64,000 nt of DNA, from assembly GCA_031216915.1 (NCBI GenBank), contig JAUFNR010000051.1, positions 154,913-218,912 of the forward strand, read 5' to 3'. Positions 19,466 to 30,979 of the stretch are shown here, piece after piece. The position numbers and the translations under genes are program-made. Below the pieces are notes generated by a model, which ran no database searches, was not told the origin of the DNA, and saw nothing but the letters and a program-made list of their open reading frames with translations. Within the stretch, counting starts at the first letter, position 1; every line of letters starts with the position of its first letter. Source of the stretch: Pictodentalium vernedei (lineage: Eukaryota > Mollusca > Scaphopoda > Dentaliida > Dentaliidae).

Positions 19466-21641
19466 TTCCCCCCATGAATATTTACGGTTTGAATCCTGTC
19501 TGAACAGAGGCTTACATGTGAAAAGTACTGTGGGTCCTGAACTCAAAGGAAATTAACACGAGTTTGTGCAATCCACCAGGAGGTAAAAACATCTATTTAC
19601 AAATGAAAATATTCAATGAAGCAAATAACCTCATCAAATATCTGATCTTCGTTGGGCGTTTAAAATGATATACGTACAAAAAGACATTTCACTGATCAAA
19701 CAGGCGACAGTTATCACAAATTGCTGAATAATTCTGTTCAGAAACACAACATATCGAGACAAGACCTGGGCAGAATCAAAAATGATTCACTGCATTGGCT
19801 GTGCTGTGATACATTAAGGGTTGACACGAAGAACAGAAGTTTTGTTAAAAGCAAGTGCTTGTATCGAGGCCGCATTTAAGAAGTAAAAGGTTGTGTAAAA
19901 TGGAACTAGTTATCCATGTGTCTTGCAGAAGTGCGAAGTAACAATTTGCTAAGTTTTTACATGCAAACAAGTGAACATTGGTGCAGAAAAGTACAATGTT
20001 GTTGTGGAATCATGTGAAGAACCATAATATATGTCCTATGAGCAGCTCAACAGTGAAGCGAATTACCTCACTGCCAAACTCATAAATTCCCAGAAAAGAC
20101 AATAATTTATTTAAAAACATAATTACTCGTAATCAATGAAGCGAATAACCTCATCAATTATCATTATGTTCTCTTGTTTTCTTTTGGCTGTTATTTTTAC
20201 AGCCGATTCCACACATGATTCCTTTTAAAAACATAAGTGCAGTTTCAAGTTTACTGTTAGCATCAGGATACCCAAGTTCACCCCGAAAAGATTCAGTGAT
20301 GTATCAGGAGGTATTCTGGTATGATAAAAATAATCATTGCCCTTCCGTCCATTGATCCGGCGCTGCTTTTTGGTGCCGACTTCTGTTTGTGAAAACCGGA
20401 TTAAGTACACCATGTGATCGCAAACCTGTAGTTTATCCAGAAGGCACTTCAACACTGTCACAACCATTATCGTAATTAGCCCAGCCATTACTGGGTTTAC
20501 TCATGCCTTCAGTTTCGCATAAACTTTCAGTGACTATTTCATCATCAACAACAGATACAGTAAATGGCCGCGTGTATGTTAAATGTGAATGTGTTCACGT
20601 TGCGAGCATTTAGGTAACTTTAAACATTCACTGATAATCATTGCATTCTCCCCCAAACCAAATGCAGCAAATGGCCGCATAAATGTTGAAGGTGAGATGC
20701 TTTGAAACTTCTCGTGCTCAATTTCATGCACCGAATAATTTGCTGGAAGTGGCAGCACAGATTCCAGAGGTGAATGTGATACATGCGAAATTGAAGAATA
20801 AGCTAGTTAAGACTTTTGCTGTGAAGGTTTAATATCACTTGGCTGAGTCGACATGGTTGAATAAAACTGTGTTTGGTACAGACAGTGTCAATTCGGAGCT
20901 GAGAACTGTATGCTGGGTTGTATCTGTGCACGGTGCAGAATTGAATCTCGTTTCAGCATCCTTTCGTGTCGTCGTGAGACTGGCCAATTTGCAGCGTCTG
21001 CAAGTTGGGCTTGCGCCAGTTTAAGTTCCTCGTCGATTCTCCTGGGCCAACTGGATAAGATGTCGTCGACGTTCTGATGTTTGACCTGTATCGGCTTCGT
21101 CCAGTTGTTGCCAAGCTATTCCTCTATTTCCGTGTTCTCCATCGTTGAAATTAGGAGGTCTTCATTCTTAACAATTTCATTCAGTTGACTTTGTATTTAG
21201 ACGGTGTTAAAAGACGCTCGGACTACCCGGTTAAAACCAATGCACTATCTTCTCTGTGGCCAAACCCATTACACCATTCTTCCACCCCTCCATGTTTGCG
21301 TGTCTGGCTAAAATGTCTCAGATTCATATACATCTTGTGACAAGCAAAAATCACCAACAGTCTGCTTAAAAATAGAGAGATTAGTAACAATTTTAAAAAC
21401 TAGTACAAAATATTTAAAAAATCAACAGATAGAAAAATGATATAACCCATGAAAGCAATTAACTTTCAATAGGGTGTTAAATATGAACAGATTTTATTGT
21501 GAATGAAAGCTAATAACCTTCAAATCACAACTCTATGAATGGACATTTTCATAAAATGTTAACCAAAGGAAAAAAAATTAATAAAACTGAAGGAACAATT
21601 TTCAATCGCCGAATTTCTTAAGTTTTAGTCGGCGACGCCAA

Positions 21642-22138
21642 TGTTGTATTTTCAGTGTTGATTAACATTCAATGAATTTGGATGAAATTTAAGAGCGTTA
21701 TCAATTAAAGGAAGACATGGAAATCATAACAGTCTTACCGCACACAGCAGTAAATACCGCACATATCAGTATGAAAGATAGCATACCGCACACAGCAGTA
21801 TAGCAGACGGAATACCGCACACAGCAGTATTATAGATGTCATACCACACCTAGCAGTATAACAGACGGAATACCGCACACAGCAGTATTATAGAAAGCAT
21901 ACCACACACAGCAGTATAACAAACGGAATACCGCACACAGCAGTATCAATAAACAGAGGTTGACACACAGTCGAAATAACGTCCGAACAGTTTAACATCC
22001 AAAGTCACACTCAAATTGCTCCCAAACTAACATCTCAATAACACTGAGAAACCAACCGAGCATTACTGTGAACACTGTTCACTAAGTGGATCTTGGCAAC
22101 TGATCTTCACTAAATCAGTTAACCCCAATTATACAACA
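21642..22138 (-). repeat. LTR (5' LTR in element orientation)
   Basis: Second copy of the 497-bp LTR, next to the primer-binding-site-like sequence at about 21627-21640 (plus-strand text agtcggcgacgcca). It carries the same roughly 30-bp internal motif array. I compared the two LTRs along their length and saw no substitutions. Confidence 0.93.
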
Positions 22139-22420
22139 CTGTCATACATGCGATAGAAACAACCAACATGTTTCGCTTGAAACGAGAAAATGTGCATTTT
22201 CGATTTAATACTAATAAAGATAGAAAAAATAGCACACTTTCAACACTCCATTTAATGGACAGGGAAAAATAATATTGATATCTTAGTGAAATGAATATCG
22301 CAATGAAACCCTTCCCACAAGCGAAGGTCCGAGTCGGCATCATGGTTTTGTTTTGTTGACGATCATTGACAAAACTGCAGATATATCACTGAAATGACAC
22401 AAAAATGTCTGCGTGAGTGA
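22139..22420. other. no gene recognised
   Basis: DNA to the right of the LTR element. A 74-residue minus-strand frame (22119-22343) overlaps the LTR boundary and has no recognisable motif, so I do not call it a gene. Confidence 0.4.
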
Positions 22421-22429
22421 AAATACAAA

Positions 22430-23085
22430 CCCTGGTTATCCAAACAACCAACCCATACAAATATTTTCAAGCATAACACAGAGATGTTCCAGGTGAAAGA
22501 GGTTGGGTTTGGTGGGGGCGTGGTCCCTAAAAAAGTGAATGAAAATCGTCTGCTAGTAGCAGTGTCGCTTGTCTACTAATAATATTTTGTCCATATAAGT
22601 GCCATGGGAAGAGCAGGAGCACAGCAGCTGACCTAAACACTAAGTTAAACATGAAATTCCGAGCTAAACAGAAAACTAAACGCAACTAAAAATTTCAAGA
22701 AAATGTTTAAAATGCAGGGTATGGGGGTTAATCATGGAACAATGATACTGAAGAACATGTATGATGAATATAAGTGCCATAGGAAAAGAAGGAGCACAGC
22801 AGCTGACCTAAGCACTCAGTTAAACATGAAATTCTGAGCTAAACAGAAAACTAAACGCAACTAAAAATGTCAAGAAAAATGTCTAAAATGTAGGGTATGA
22901 GGGGTTAAATCATGGTAAAATGATAATAATCATCATATAGCAGAATTATAAAAGCCATGATATGGAAATAGGGCGAATAAGTGACCTAAACAGAAACTTT
23001 AACATTATTGGACATGTACGCTGACGCCGACCGATCGAGCCATTCCATAAGCTCACACAACTAAAGTTGGTGAGCTAAAAAAATA
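22430..23085. mobile_element. pearl/Helentron-like element with a two-copy core
   Basis: Two copies of a roughly 200-bp unit (about 22590-22735 and 22770-22920) share gagcacagcagctgacctaa and gagctaaacagaaaactaaa. Downstream are a gctgacgccgaccg patch and a terminal hairpin (ataagctcac...gttggtgagct, 23047-23076) followed by a run of A. This order (core repeats, ACGG-like patch, hairpin, TAAAA end) is that of mollusc pearl-type, Helitron-related non-autonomous elements. The left end was not fixed. Confidence 0.5.
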
Positions 23086-23869
23086 AAAAATCTCCGAAAA
23101 ATGTCCGGCCAAGCGTTAATGTTATCTTATATTGATGCATTTAACACATGTATGAAATATAAAAGCCACAGCATACCGTTGGTGGCCTCCACTCATGTAT
23201 AGGTAAAGAGGTCAGACATTTTCTTAGTCCACACTGACAAAAAAGTCTAACGTTGCAAAAACACAAAATCAATAAAATATCACTGGTTAAGGGTCTGTAG
23301 GTAATTGCAAGCCACAAACACAGTATGAGGTGCATAGCAACAGGACTGAGAGTCAAAGTGGACTGGTACAAATATAGAACCTTAGTGAGCACGCTCACAC
23401 ACCCCACGCGCCCGGATATTTCAAGCTCTAATCATTTTTTTTTAAATAAACATAGATTCTAGGAATACTGCAGAAAACAGTGTTCTGTAGTTTCAACGGC
23501 ATTGAAAGAATTCAAGCAGAATTAATTTTAATTGAAATGTGGAGCCATGTTAAGATTTAATGATACCAACCTTTTTAAATCCAATTTGATCTTTCCAACA
23601 CACATTGTAAATAATGTAAGGTCACACTAGGTCTTTACTGATAAAATTACTTTAGTGTACGCTTGTTTATAAAAAGGGTGTCAGATTTAGAATTGCTATC
23701 CCAAGTAATAGTGTTTATACACAAAAAGTGAAATAGATTATTGTTTTACTTCATGAACAAAATCGAAGTCGCTTCATATTCTAATCCTGACTTGAATAAC
23801 TGCATGCTGGGAATATGGAACCGGGATTATTCTTGTGTCACAAGCTATGTCTTTTTTTATGTACACATG

Positions 23870-25380
23870 GTCAATACAGGAGCCGGAAATGTAAGTCGGT
23901 GAGCAAATAACTTGGCTGTAACAATATCTGAAAGCGTGTAGAAAAAAAGTCCAGAAAACTGTAATTTTGATGAACTTTTCAAAGTTAAAGGGCCGTAAAT
24001 TCGGTAAAAATCAGTGGAGCAGAACAAAATGCAAACTTGATCTGTAGGCCACCATGTTAGACAAACATACCAAAAAATCAGCTCAATATCTGGAAGCATG
24101 TCGAGAAAAAGCCCGGAAAACTGTAATTTTGATGAATTTTTCAAAGTCTGTGGGGCCAGAATTTTGGTAAAAATCAGTGGAGCGGAACAAAACCCAAACT
24201 TGTTCTGTAGGCCACCATGTTAGACTAACATACCAAAAAATCAGCTCAATATCTGGAAGCGTGTAGGAAAAAAGTCCGCAAAACTGCAATTTTGATGAAC
24301 TTTTCAAAGTTCAAGGGCCGTAACTTTGGTAAAAATCAGTTGAGCGGAACAAAATGCAAACTTGATCTGTAGGCCACCATGTCAGACAGACATACCAAAA
24401 ATCAGCTCAATATCTGGAAGCGTGTAGAAAAAAAGTCTGCAAAACTGTAATTTTGATGCATTTTTCAGAGTCCAAGGGCCGTAATTTCGGTAAAAATCAG
24501 TGGAGCGGAACAAAACGCAAACTTGTTCTGTAGGCCACCATGTTAGACCAACATACCAAAAATCAGCTCAATATCTGGAAGCATGTAGGAAAAAAAGTCC
24601 GCAAAACTGTAATTTTGATGAACTTTTCAAAGTTCAAGGGCCGTAATTTCGGTAAAAATCAGTGGATCAGAACAAAATGCAAACTTGATCTGTAGGCCAC
24701 CATATCAGACTAACATACCAAAAATCAGCTCAATATCGGGAAGCGTGTAGAAAAAAAGTCCGGAAAACTGTAATTCTGATGAATTTTTCAGAGTCCAAGG
24801 GCCGTTATTTTGGTAAAATTCAGTGGAGCGGAACAAAATGCAAACTTGATCTGTAGGCCTCCATGTCAGACTCACATACCAAAAATCAGCTCAATATCTG
24901 GAAGCGTGTAGAAAAAAAGTCTGGAAAACTTTAATTTTGATGCATTTTTCAGAGTCCAAGGACCGTAATTTTGGTAAAAATCAGTGGGGCGGAACAAAAC
25001 CCAAACTTGATCAGAAGGCCACCAAGTTAGACTAACATACCAAAAATCAGCTCAATATCTGGAAGCATGTAGGAAAAAAGTCAGTGGAGCAGAACAAAAT
25101 GCAAACTTGATCTGTAGGCCACCATGTCAGACTCACATACCAAAAATCAGCTCAATATCTGGAAGCGTGTAGAAAAAAAGTCCGGAAAACAAATAGGACT
25201 GACTGACGGACTGATGGACTGACAGACTGACGGACTGACAGACTGATGGACGGACGAGTCAAAAACATTATAGCCCTGCAACTTCGTTGCGTGGGGTGTA
25301 ATAACTTTAACACAAGTGTTGATGCCAACACGCCTTGGGTCATGACATAAGCTCACATAACTTCGTTGGTGAGCTAAAAA
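23870..25380. mobile_element. pearl/Helentron-like element, about 163-bp core units
   Basis: About eight tandem units (23900-25190), each with ctgtaattttgatgaa, agggccgtaatt, gcggaacaaaa, gtaggccaccatgt and aaaaatcagctcaatatctgg. They are followed by an ACTG/ACGG tetranucleotide tract (25195-25260), a short unique segment, and a terminal hairpin (taagctcac...gttggtgagct, 25348-25375) ending in AAAAATC. Together these are the diagnostic pieces of the pearl design. The frames on both strands here come from the repeats and are not genes. Confidence 0.72.
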
Positions 25381-25450
25381 TCACCATTCAATTTTCATTG
25401 AATGAATCTAATTTAACACTTAACACGCTAAATAATTTAAAAATATTTTT

Positions 25451-25500
25451 CATCAAATCTAGTCATGGCTGCTCTGGAACAGCCATGACTAGATTTGATG
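25451..25500. repeat. palindrome, 21-bp perfect arms
   Basis: catcaaatctagtcatggctg at 25451-25471 pairs exactly with 25480-25500 across an 8-base loop. A closely related but diverged palindrome occurs at 54760-54839, so this is a dispersed family of short fold-back elements. Confidence 0.9.
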
Positions 25501-27238
25501 AACAATTCCTAAAAAATTGACAGAAGAAATGATTGGTTAAACAGTCTATACAACTTGCAGGGGAAAATTTGGTTAAATATTTGTAAATTGGACTTACAGA
25601 CCAGGAGCCCGAGGGGGTCAGCCTAGCTAAGAAGCTAACCAATTGCTACGTGTATGGCGATACTCTATACAGACTCTCATTCAATGTTATGGGCGTCTGT
25701 CGGGTGCACACTGGTGGATGTGGCCAGAAGGAGCACCTCAATGAACTCCAAAAATTCAGCTAGATCAGCCCGAAAGCTAACCACTTGAAATCACACGAAA
25801 ATTGGTAGACACCATCCCCACAACCTTATGGCATGTTTGCCAGGCATTTTCAGTGGTGGGGTGTGTCAGCCAGACGAAAGTAACTGTCCCCTAAAAGTGT
25901 GCTAGATCAGCCCATTTACTAACCAGGTGAACCTTATTGCAAAATGTTCAGCATACCCCCATGTATGAAGAATGACCACTGCCAGACATTTTCTGTGGTG
26001 GGGTACCCCAGCCAGAAGATCTTAAACTACCCCGCCCTAAAAGTGTGCTAGATCAGCTCATTTACTAACCGGATGAGACTTATTGCAAAACGTTCAGTAT
26101 ACTCTGTTGTATCATAAATGACCATTGCCAGACATTTTTTGGCGTGGAGTACCCCAACCAAACGGTTTTATACTGCCACACCCTAAAAATGTGCTAGATC
26201 AGCTCATTTGCTAAGCGAATGAAACCTATTGCAAAACGTTCAGCATTCTCCGTTGTATCAAAATGACTATTGCTGGACATTTTTTGTGGTGGAGTACCTC
26301 AGCCAGGCGGTGTTTTACTGCCCCGACCTAAATTGTGCTACATGAGCTCATTTACTAACCACCTGAAACCTACTGCAAAACGCTTAGCATTCCCCAATGT
26401 ATCAAAAACGCCTATTGCCAGACGTTTGCTGTGGTGGTGTTCGGCAGCCAGAAGGTCTTATATTACTTTACCCTAAAAGTGTGCTAGATCAGTTTATTTA
26501 CTAACCAAATGAAACCTGCTGGAAAACAATTAGTTTACTCCGATGATCAAAAATGACTTGCCAGGTTTTATGACTCAACCATAAAGTTTGCTAGATTGGC
26601 CCACTCACTAACCAAATAAATCCTATTGCGAAACGTCCAGCTTACCCTCGTGTGTAAAAAATGATAGCTGCCACAAATTTCTAGTGGTGAAGTGCTTAGT
26701 CCGGAAGATCTTATATTACCCATCCGAAAGATAATCCATTGTAAACAAATGGGACATAATGCAAAGCATTTAGAATACCTCAATGAACAAATGGCTACAA
26801 CTATGTTTCTTGTGGTTTCAAAGTAGTAAGGCTAACAGAAAATGTCTGGCAGTAGCCCTTAGATACACCCGTGTATCAAATGGCTACTGTCAGACATTTC
26901 CAGGGATGGTTTACCTACCATTTTAAGGCGATGCTTGATCAGTTTATCAAAGCAAGCGTTTAGCGAAAATTTCCGAATACCAAAAAGTGTCATTTCGATC
27001 ACATTCATTTATTTTTTAAGTGTTAGTGGGTCTTTTTCAAAAGTGATACGATTAATCAGAATGCATGCTTGGATGTGCCCAGTAAATTGATAGATAATTA
27101 AACGAAGGTATAGTGCAAAATCCGAAAATATTTTACCATAACAAACTTTGAGACAATATCAGTCCAGAATGCAAAACAGAAAATAAAAAAAAAAAAAAAA
27201 TCTGGTGAGTATTATTTCTCTTGACCCTGAGACAAATA

Positions 27239-27881
27239 TGGTGTCCTGTTGGGGCCAAGTTTCCAGCGTCGCGTTTCTCTAATATTTTAAGCGAAAACGC
27301 GACAAAGCTATAATACGTCAGGACCGTCTGCACTTTGTCGTAATATAGCTTTGTGGCGTTTTGAAGGCAATTTGGGGTAAAACGCGATAAAGCTATAATA
27401 TGGCAGTACTGTCGAGCACTTTGTCGTAATATAGCTTTGTGCCGTTTTGGAGGCAATTTGGGGTAAAACGCGACAAAGCTATAATACGGAGGTACTGTCG
27501 TGCACTTTGTCGTAATATAGCTTTGTAGCTTTTTGAAGGCAATTTGGGGTAAAATGCGACAAAGCTTTTATACTGCAGTACTGTCGTGCACTTTGTCGTA
27601 ATATAGCTTTGCCGCGTTTTTCTCAGTGCATTCTTATATAAAATACTTCCTAAAACGCGAAAACACGACAGACCGACAGTACTATCGTAGTTTCGCTTTG
27701 TCGTTTTTTTTTGCGTTTTTAGGGAGTATTTTATAAGAGAATGTACTTAGAAAAACGCAAGAAAGCTTTTTTTGCGACAAAGTGGACGACGGTACTGTCA
27801 TATTGCAGCTTTGTCTCGTTTTCGCCTAAATATTAGAGAAACGCGACGCTGCAAACTTACCCAATAGGACACCAAAGACAA
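27239..27881. mobile_element. MITE built of palindromic monomers
   Basis: The ends are inverted copies starting GGTGTCCT; both carry agcgtcgcgtttctctaata about 20 bases in. The interior is about five monomers of 85-115 bp. Each is itself a palindrome with cgacaaagctataata on one side and tattacgacaaagtg-type complement on the other, separated by gaaggcaatttggggtaaaa. agacaaa occurs just outside both ends (27226-27232 and 27884-27890) and may be the target duplication. There is no coding capacity. Confidence 0.72.
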
Positions 27882-27889
27882 AAGTTATT

Positions 27890-28800
27890 TCAAATGTTAA
27901 TTTCTGTTGAGCACATCTAATACTCTTCTGTGTCGGAATCGAAATCCCCAGACCATGCTTCCCCATCAGAGTCACTCTGTTCAAGTCGTCAGTTCCCAAT
28001 GCCAAATCACTGGCTGCCATTGGGGTGTCACTTTTAAACAAACTGTTTGGAATCTCAGGACCTTGGAACCAGACTGGCTGCAGGACACCATCATTCACGA
28101 ACCATCCATGTTCTGTTGCAGACAAACCGTCATCCGGATATGTTGACGACGCTCGGGTCCACAAAATAGCAACATACCGGGCTCGCATGATCTTCATTTT
28201 GAGTCTTCGGGGTGAAGGTGGTAAAAGAGCACAGTCGATCTTCTTGACATTTGATAGTGGATTCCCCCGAAAGACAATTGAAAACATGAGGATGTGGCAC
28301 ATGAAACACGGTACAGATGACACAACTACAATAAAACATTTGAAACAATAGGGCGGGAATTAAAACTCGAAACACCTTTAGTCTTAAATAAAATAAACTA
28401 CCAACGATTGGATAAATCCCTGACAGGGGTCATTCAGAATTTTCAAGTAGTACAGAGACTCCTGAACGCAAAACTTACGAACATAATATGAGGTGGGGGA
28501 GAGCTTTCCCTAATAACAAGGGCATTCCAAAAGTTTAAAACACATAAATGAAAACAAAGGAGTAACCTCCTATTACCTGATCAATTTTGCCAGTCATTTG
28601 CATCAGTTTATTGTACTGTGCTCCATCAACATCTTTGGACTTGCTCTGTGCATACATGCGGCAGACAAAGTCGGGGGCAACATCAAGGCCAGGACTCTGT
28701 GTTTTGTCTCCCACACTAATGAAGAGGTCAACTCAACGCCCAGTTCTGTCTTTCTCCACAATGTCAAAGGCTTTGACTTTGCTTTTCCAGAAAAAAAATT
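27890..28800 (-). pseudogene. C-terminal fragment of a third Academ-like (XPG/CXC family) gene
   Basis: Two minus-strand blocks line up with the region between the XPG and CXC domains of element 2. Block A (about 28800-28577) reads KVKAFDIVEK..., has an in-frame stop after DRTGR, then FVCRMY and VDGAQYNKLM. It ends at a CAG/GTAATAGG donor-like site near 28573. Block B (about 28245-27900) reads ALLPPSPRRL, RARYVAILWTRAS and HGWFVNDGVLQPVW, matching the LPP...W...GW pattern of elements 1 and 2. An acidic tail (SDSDGEAWSG, ending in TEEY and a stop at about 27920) lies in a different frame, implying a frameshift. There is no CXC domain. The gap between the blocks looks like an intron of about 330 bp. 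Confidence 0.65.
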
Positions 28801-29165
28801 CTCGAGAGCACAATTGTAACAAAATGCTTCCCCAACATGCGGAAACTACGATGGTCACGTAGCAATTATATACTGGAAAACACACTATAATAAAAAATAC
28901 CAGGCAGATATTTACTACAAACTTTGCCACCTATATATTTGCTAATAAAAAAAACATTATAATTCGTTGCTCGAGTCCTAGACTGTTCACTGTCCCAGTG
29001 GAGCGTAAACATTCTTGCACACAGGCGACGAATTGTGAATTCAATTCAGGAATGCAAATGCTACCAATCATTAATTCTATCCAGTTGATCGCCACCATCT
29101 AAGGACAATTACATTTTGGTTGGTTGAGTTAGAACAATGTTGTTCAATGATAAGTTAGTAATAGT

Positions 29166-29474
29166 TTACTGAGCAACCTTCCCACATGGGATGAGTGACA
29201 TTGACCCCCGCGAGGAAACACAGCGTGGATATTTCATCTTTCTTACCATCCCGGGGAAGACAAAAGCAATAGGGTTTAGAACTCTAATACTTACAGCTAT
29301 GCATTCGTCTTCTCCAAGTTGGTATGAGATATGAACTATCGGATAGAACAAAGGACTAAGGGACCGAGGGACGTCACTTGAATACCTGCACTCACTTACC
29401 ATACTTGGTCCCGTGCAGTGTTTTTGTTTAGACTCGGACCGAAGACAGTTACCAACCTCGCTATTGATATTCAT
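29166..29474 (-). other. unassigned minus-strand frame with donor-like sites
   Basis: A 103-codon frame with no recognisable domain. On the minus strand three GTAAG-type donor-like sequences lie near 29400 (ATG/GTAAGTG), 29297 (CTGTAAGTATT) and 29250 (ATG/GTAAGAA). This could be a 5' exon of the broken gene in the same inverted-repeat element, but nothing in the translation supports it. Low confidence. Confidence 0.2.
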
Positions 29475-30979
29475 GAATTTTGAGCAACCTGACCCGTGCT
29501 ATGACTCCTCATCGCTTCGCAGCCCGACGTCAAACGCCGAACATGGGGAGGTTGTTCAAATTAATGAACACCTCCAACACAGTTACTGACTATTACTTAT
29601 ACGTACTTGTAAAAGGCTGAAAAAATCGATTTAGCGATTAGGACGGGCATTCTAGCTATGGTACCCTTCTGCGCAAAATTTCTGGCAGCAGTCATTCATT
29701 TCATCCGGAAGTATCCTGATATTTTGCAATAGCTTTCAGTTTGAAAAGACAAAAAATTGCACTTGCACGATCTTGGGTTATATAAGACCTCCTCTCTAGA
29801 ACACCGCACCACAGGAAATGTCTGGCAGTAGTCACTATGATACATCGTGGTATGCTGAACGTTTTGCAATAGGTTCATTTGGTTAGTGAATGAGCTGATC
29901 TGGCACACTTTTAGTATGGGGCGGTGTAAGACTCTCTGGCTTGTGTTCCCCACCACAGGAAATGTCTGGCAAAAGTGATTTTTGATTCATCGGGGCATGC
30001 TGAACATTTTGCAATAAGTTTTATTCGGTTAGTAAATGAATTGATCTAGCACAATTTAGGGCGGGGGCACTGTAAAAACCGCCTGGCTGAGGTACTCCAT
30101 CACACAAAATGTCTGGCAATAGTCATTTATGATACAACGGAGTATGCTGAACGTTTTGCAATCGGTTTCATTCGGTTAGCAAACGAGCTGATCTAGCAGA
30201 ATTTTGGGGTGGGGCAGTATAAAACCGCCTGGCTGAGATACTCCACCACAAGAAATGTCTGGCAATAGTCATTTTTGATACAACGGAGTATACTGAAGTT
30301 TTTGCAATAGGTTTCATCCGGTTAGTAAATGAGCTGATCTAGCAAACTTTTAGGGTGTGGGCAGTATAAAATCGCCTGGCTGAGATTCTCCACCACAAAA
30401 AATGTCTGGCAATAGTCATTTATGATACAACGGAGTATGCTGAACGTTTTGCAATAAGTTTTCATCCGGTTAATAAATGAGCTGATCTAGCACACTTTTA
30501 GGAGGCTGTTACTTATGTCTGGCTGACACACCCCACCACTGAAAATGTCTGGCAAACATGTCATAAGGTTGTGGGGATGGTGACTATCAATTCTCTTGTG
30601 ATTCCAAGTGGTTAGCTTTCGGGCTGATCCAGCTGGATTTTTGGAGTGCTGTAAGGCGCCCTCCTGGTCCCACCCACCAGTGTGTACCCGGCAGACGCCC
30701 ATAACTTTGAATAGGCGTCTATATAGAGTATCGCCATACACATAGCAATTGGTTAGCTTCTCAGCTAGGCTGACCCCCTCGGGCTCCTGCTCTATTATTT
30801 TATAATAGATTTTCTGCTCTGCGCAGGAATATCCGCCAGCAGCATGCAAGGGGGTTCAGCATTAAATCTCCATAGGATCCATTGTCAATCCTCGAGTCCC
30901 TCAGAAGTGACTAAAATAGTACAAGCATCATACCTTTTCTTTACTTAATCATAATGTATAAAGTTGAGCTCCCCTATGA

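Larger units (their letters stand above)
18969..22138 (-). mobile_element. Non-autonomous LTR retrotransposon, identical-looking LTRs
   Basis: Two 497-bp direct repeats (18969-19465 and 21642-22138) start TGTTGTA and end TACAACA, are flanked by CTGT (18965-18968 and 22139-22142), and show no difference that I could see. On the minus strand a primer-binding-site-like TGGCGTCGCCGACT lies one T inside the 21642 LTR. A polypurine tract, atGGGGGGAA, sits immediately next to the 19465 LTR. That fixes the orientation as minus. The 2.18-kb interior has only short frames with stops; for example, minus-strand 20225-20488 (87 aa) matches no gag, protease or reverse transcriptase I recognise. It must have relied on an autonomous relative. 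Matching LTRs mean a recent insertion. Confidence 0.93.
25603..30787. mobile_element. large inverted-repeat element enclosing an XPG/CXC gene remnant
   Basis: The left arm (25603 to about 26950) and the right arm (about 29690 to 30787) are inverted copies. The outermost shared text is aggagcccgagggggtcagc, followed by a block of about 300 bp. Inside each arm are about eight diverged copies of a roughly 145-bp unit with gctagatcagctcatttact, gcaaaacgttcagcat and gccagacatttttt. The 2.7-kb centre holds a MITE with palindromic monomers (27239-27881) and a minus-strand fragment of an Academ-like gene (27890-28800). I could not find a convincing target duplication, so whether this is one transposon with tandem-array ends or a later inverted duplication is open. 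Confidence 0.7.

Noticed and set aside
25195-25356. Serine/valine/glutamine-rich frames on the minus strand
   Set aside because: They are translations of the ACTG/ACGG tetranucleotide tract of a pearl-like element.
28587-28862. Two overlapping plus-strand frames
   Set aside because: They are antisense to the conserved block of the Academ-like fragment on the minus strand.
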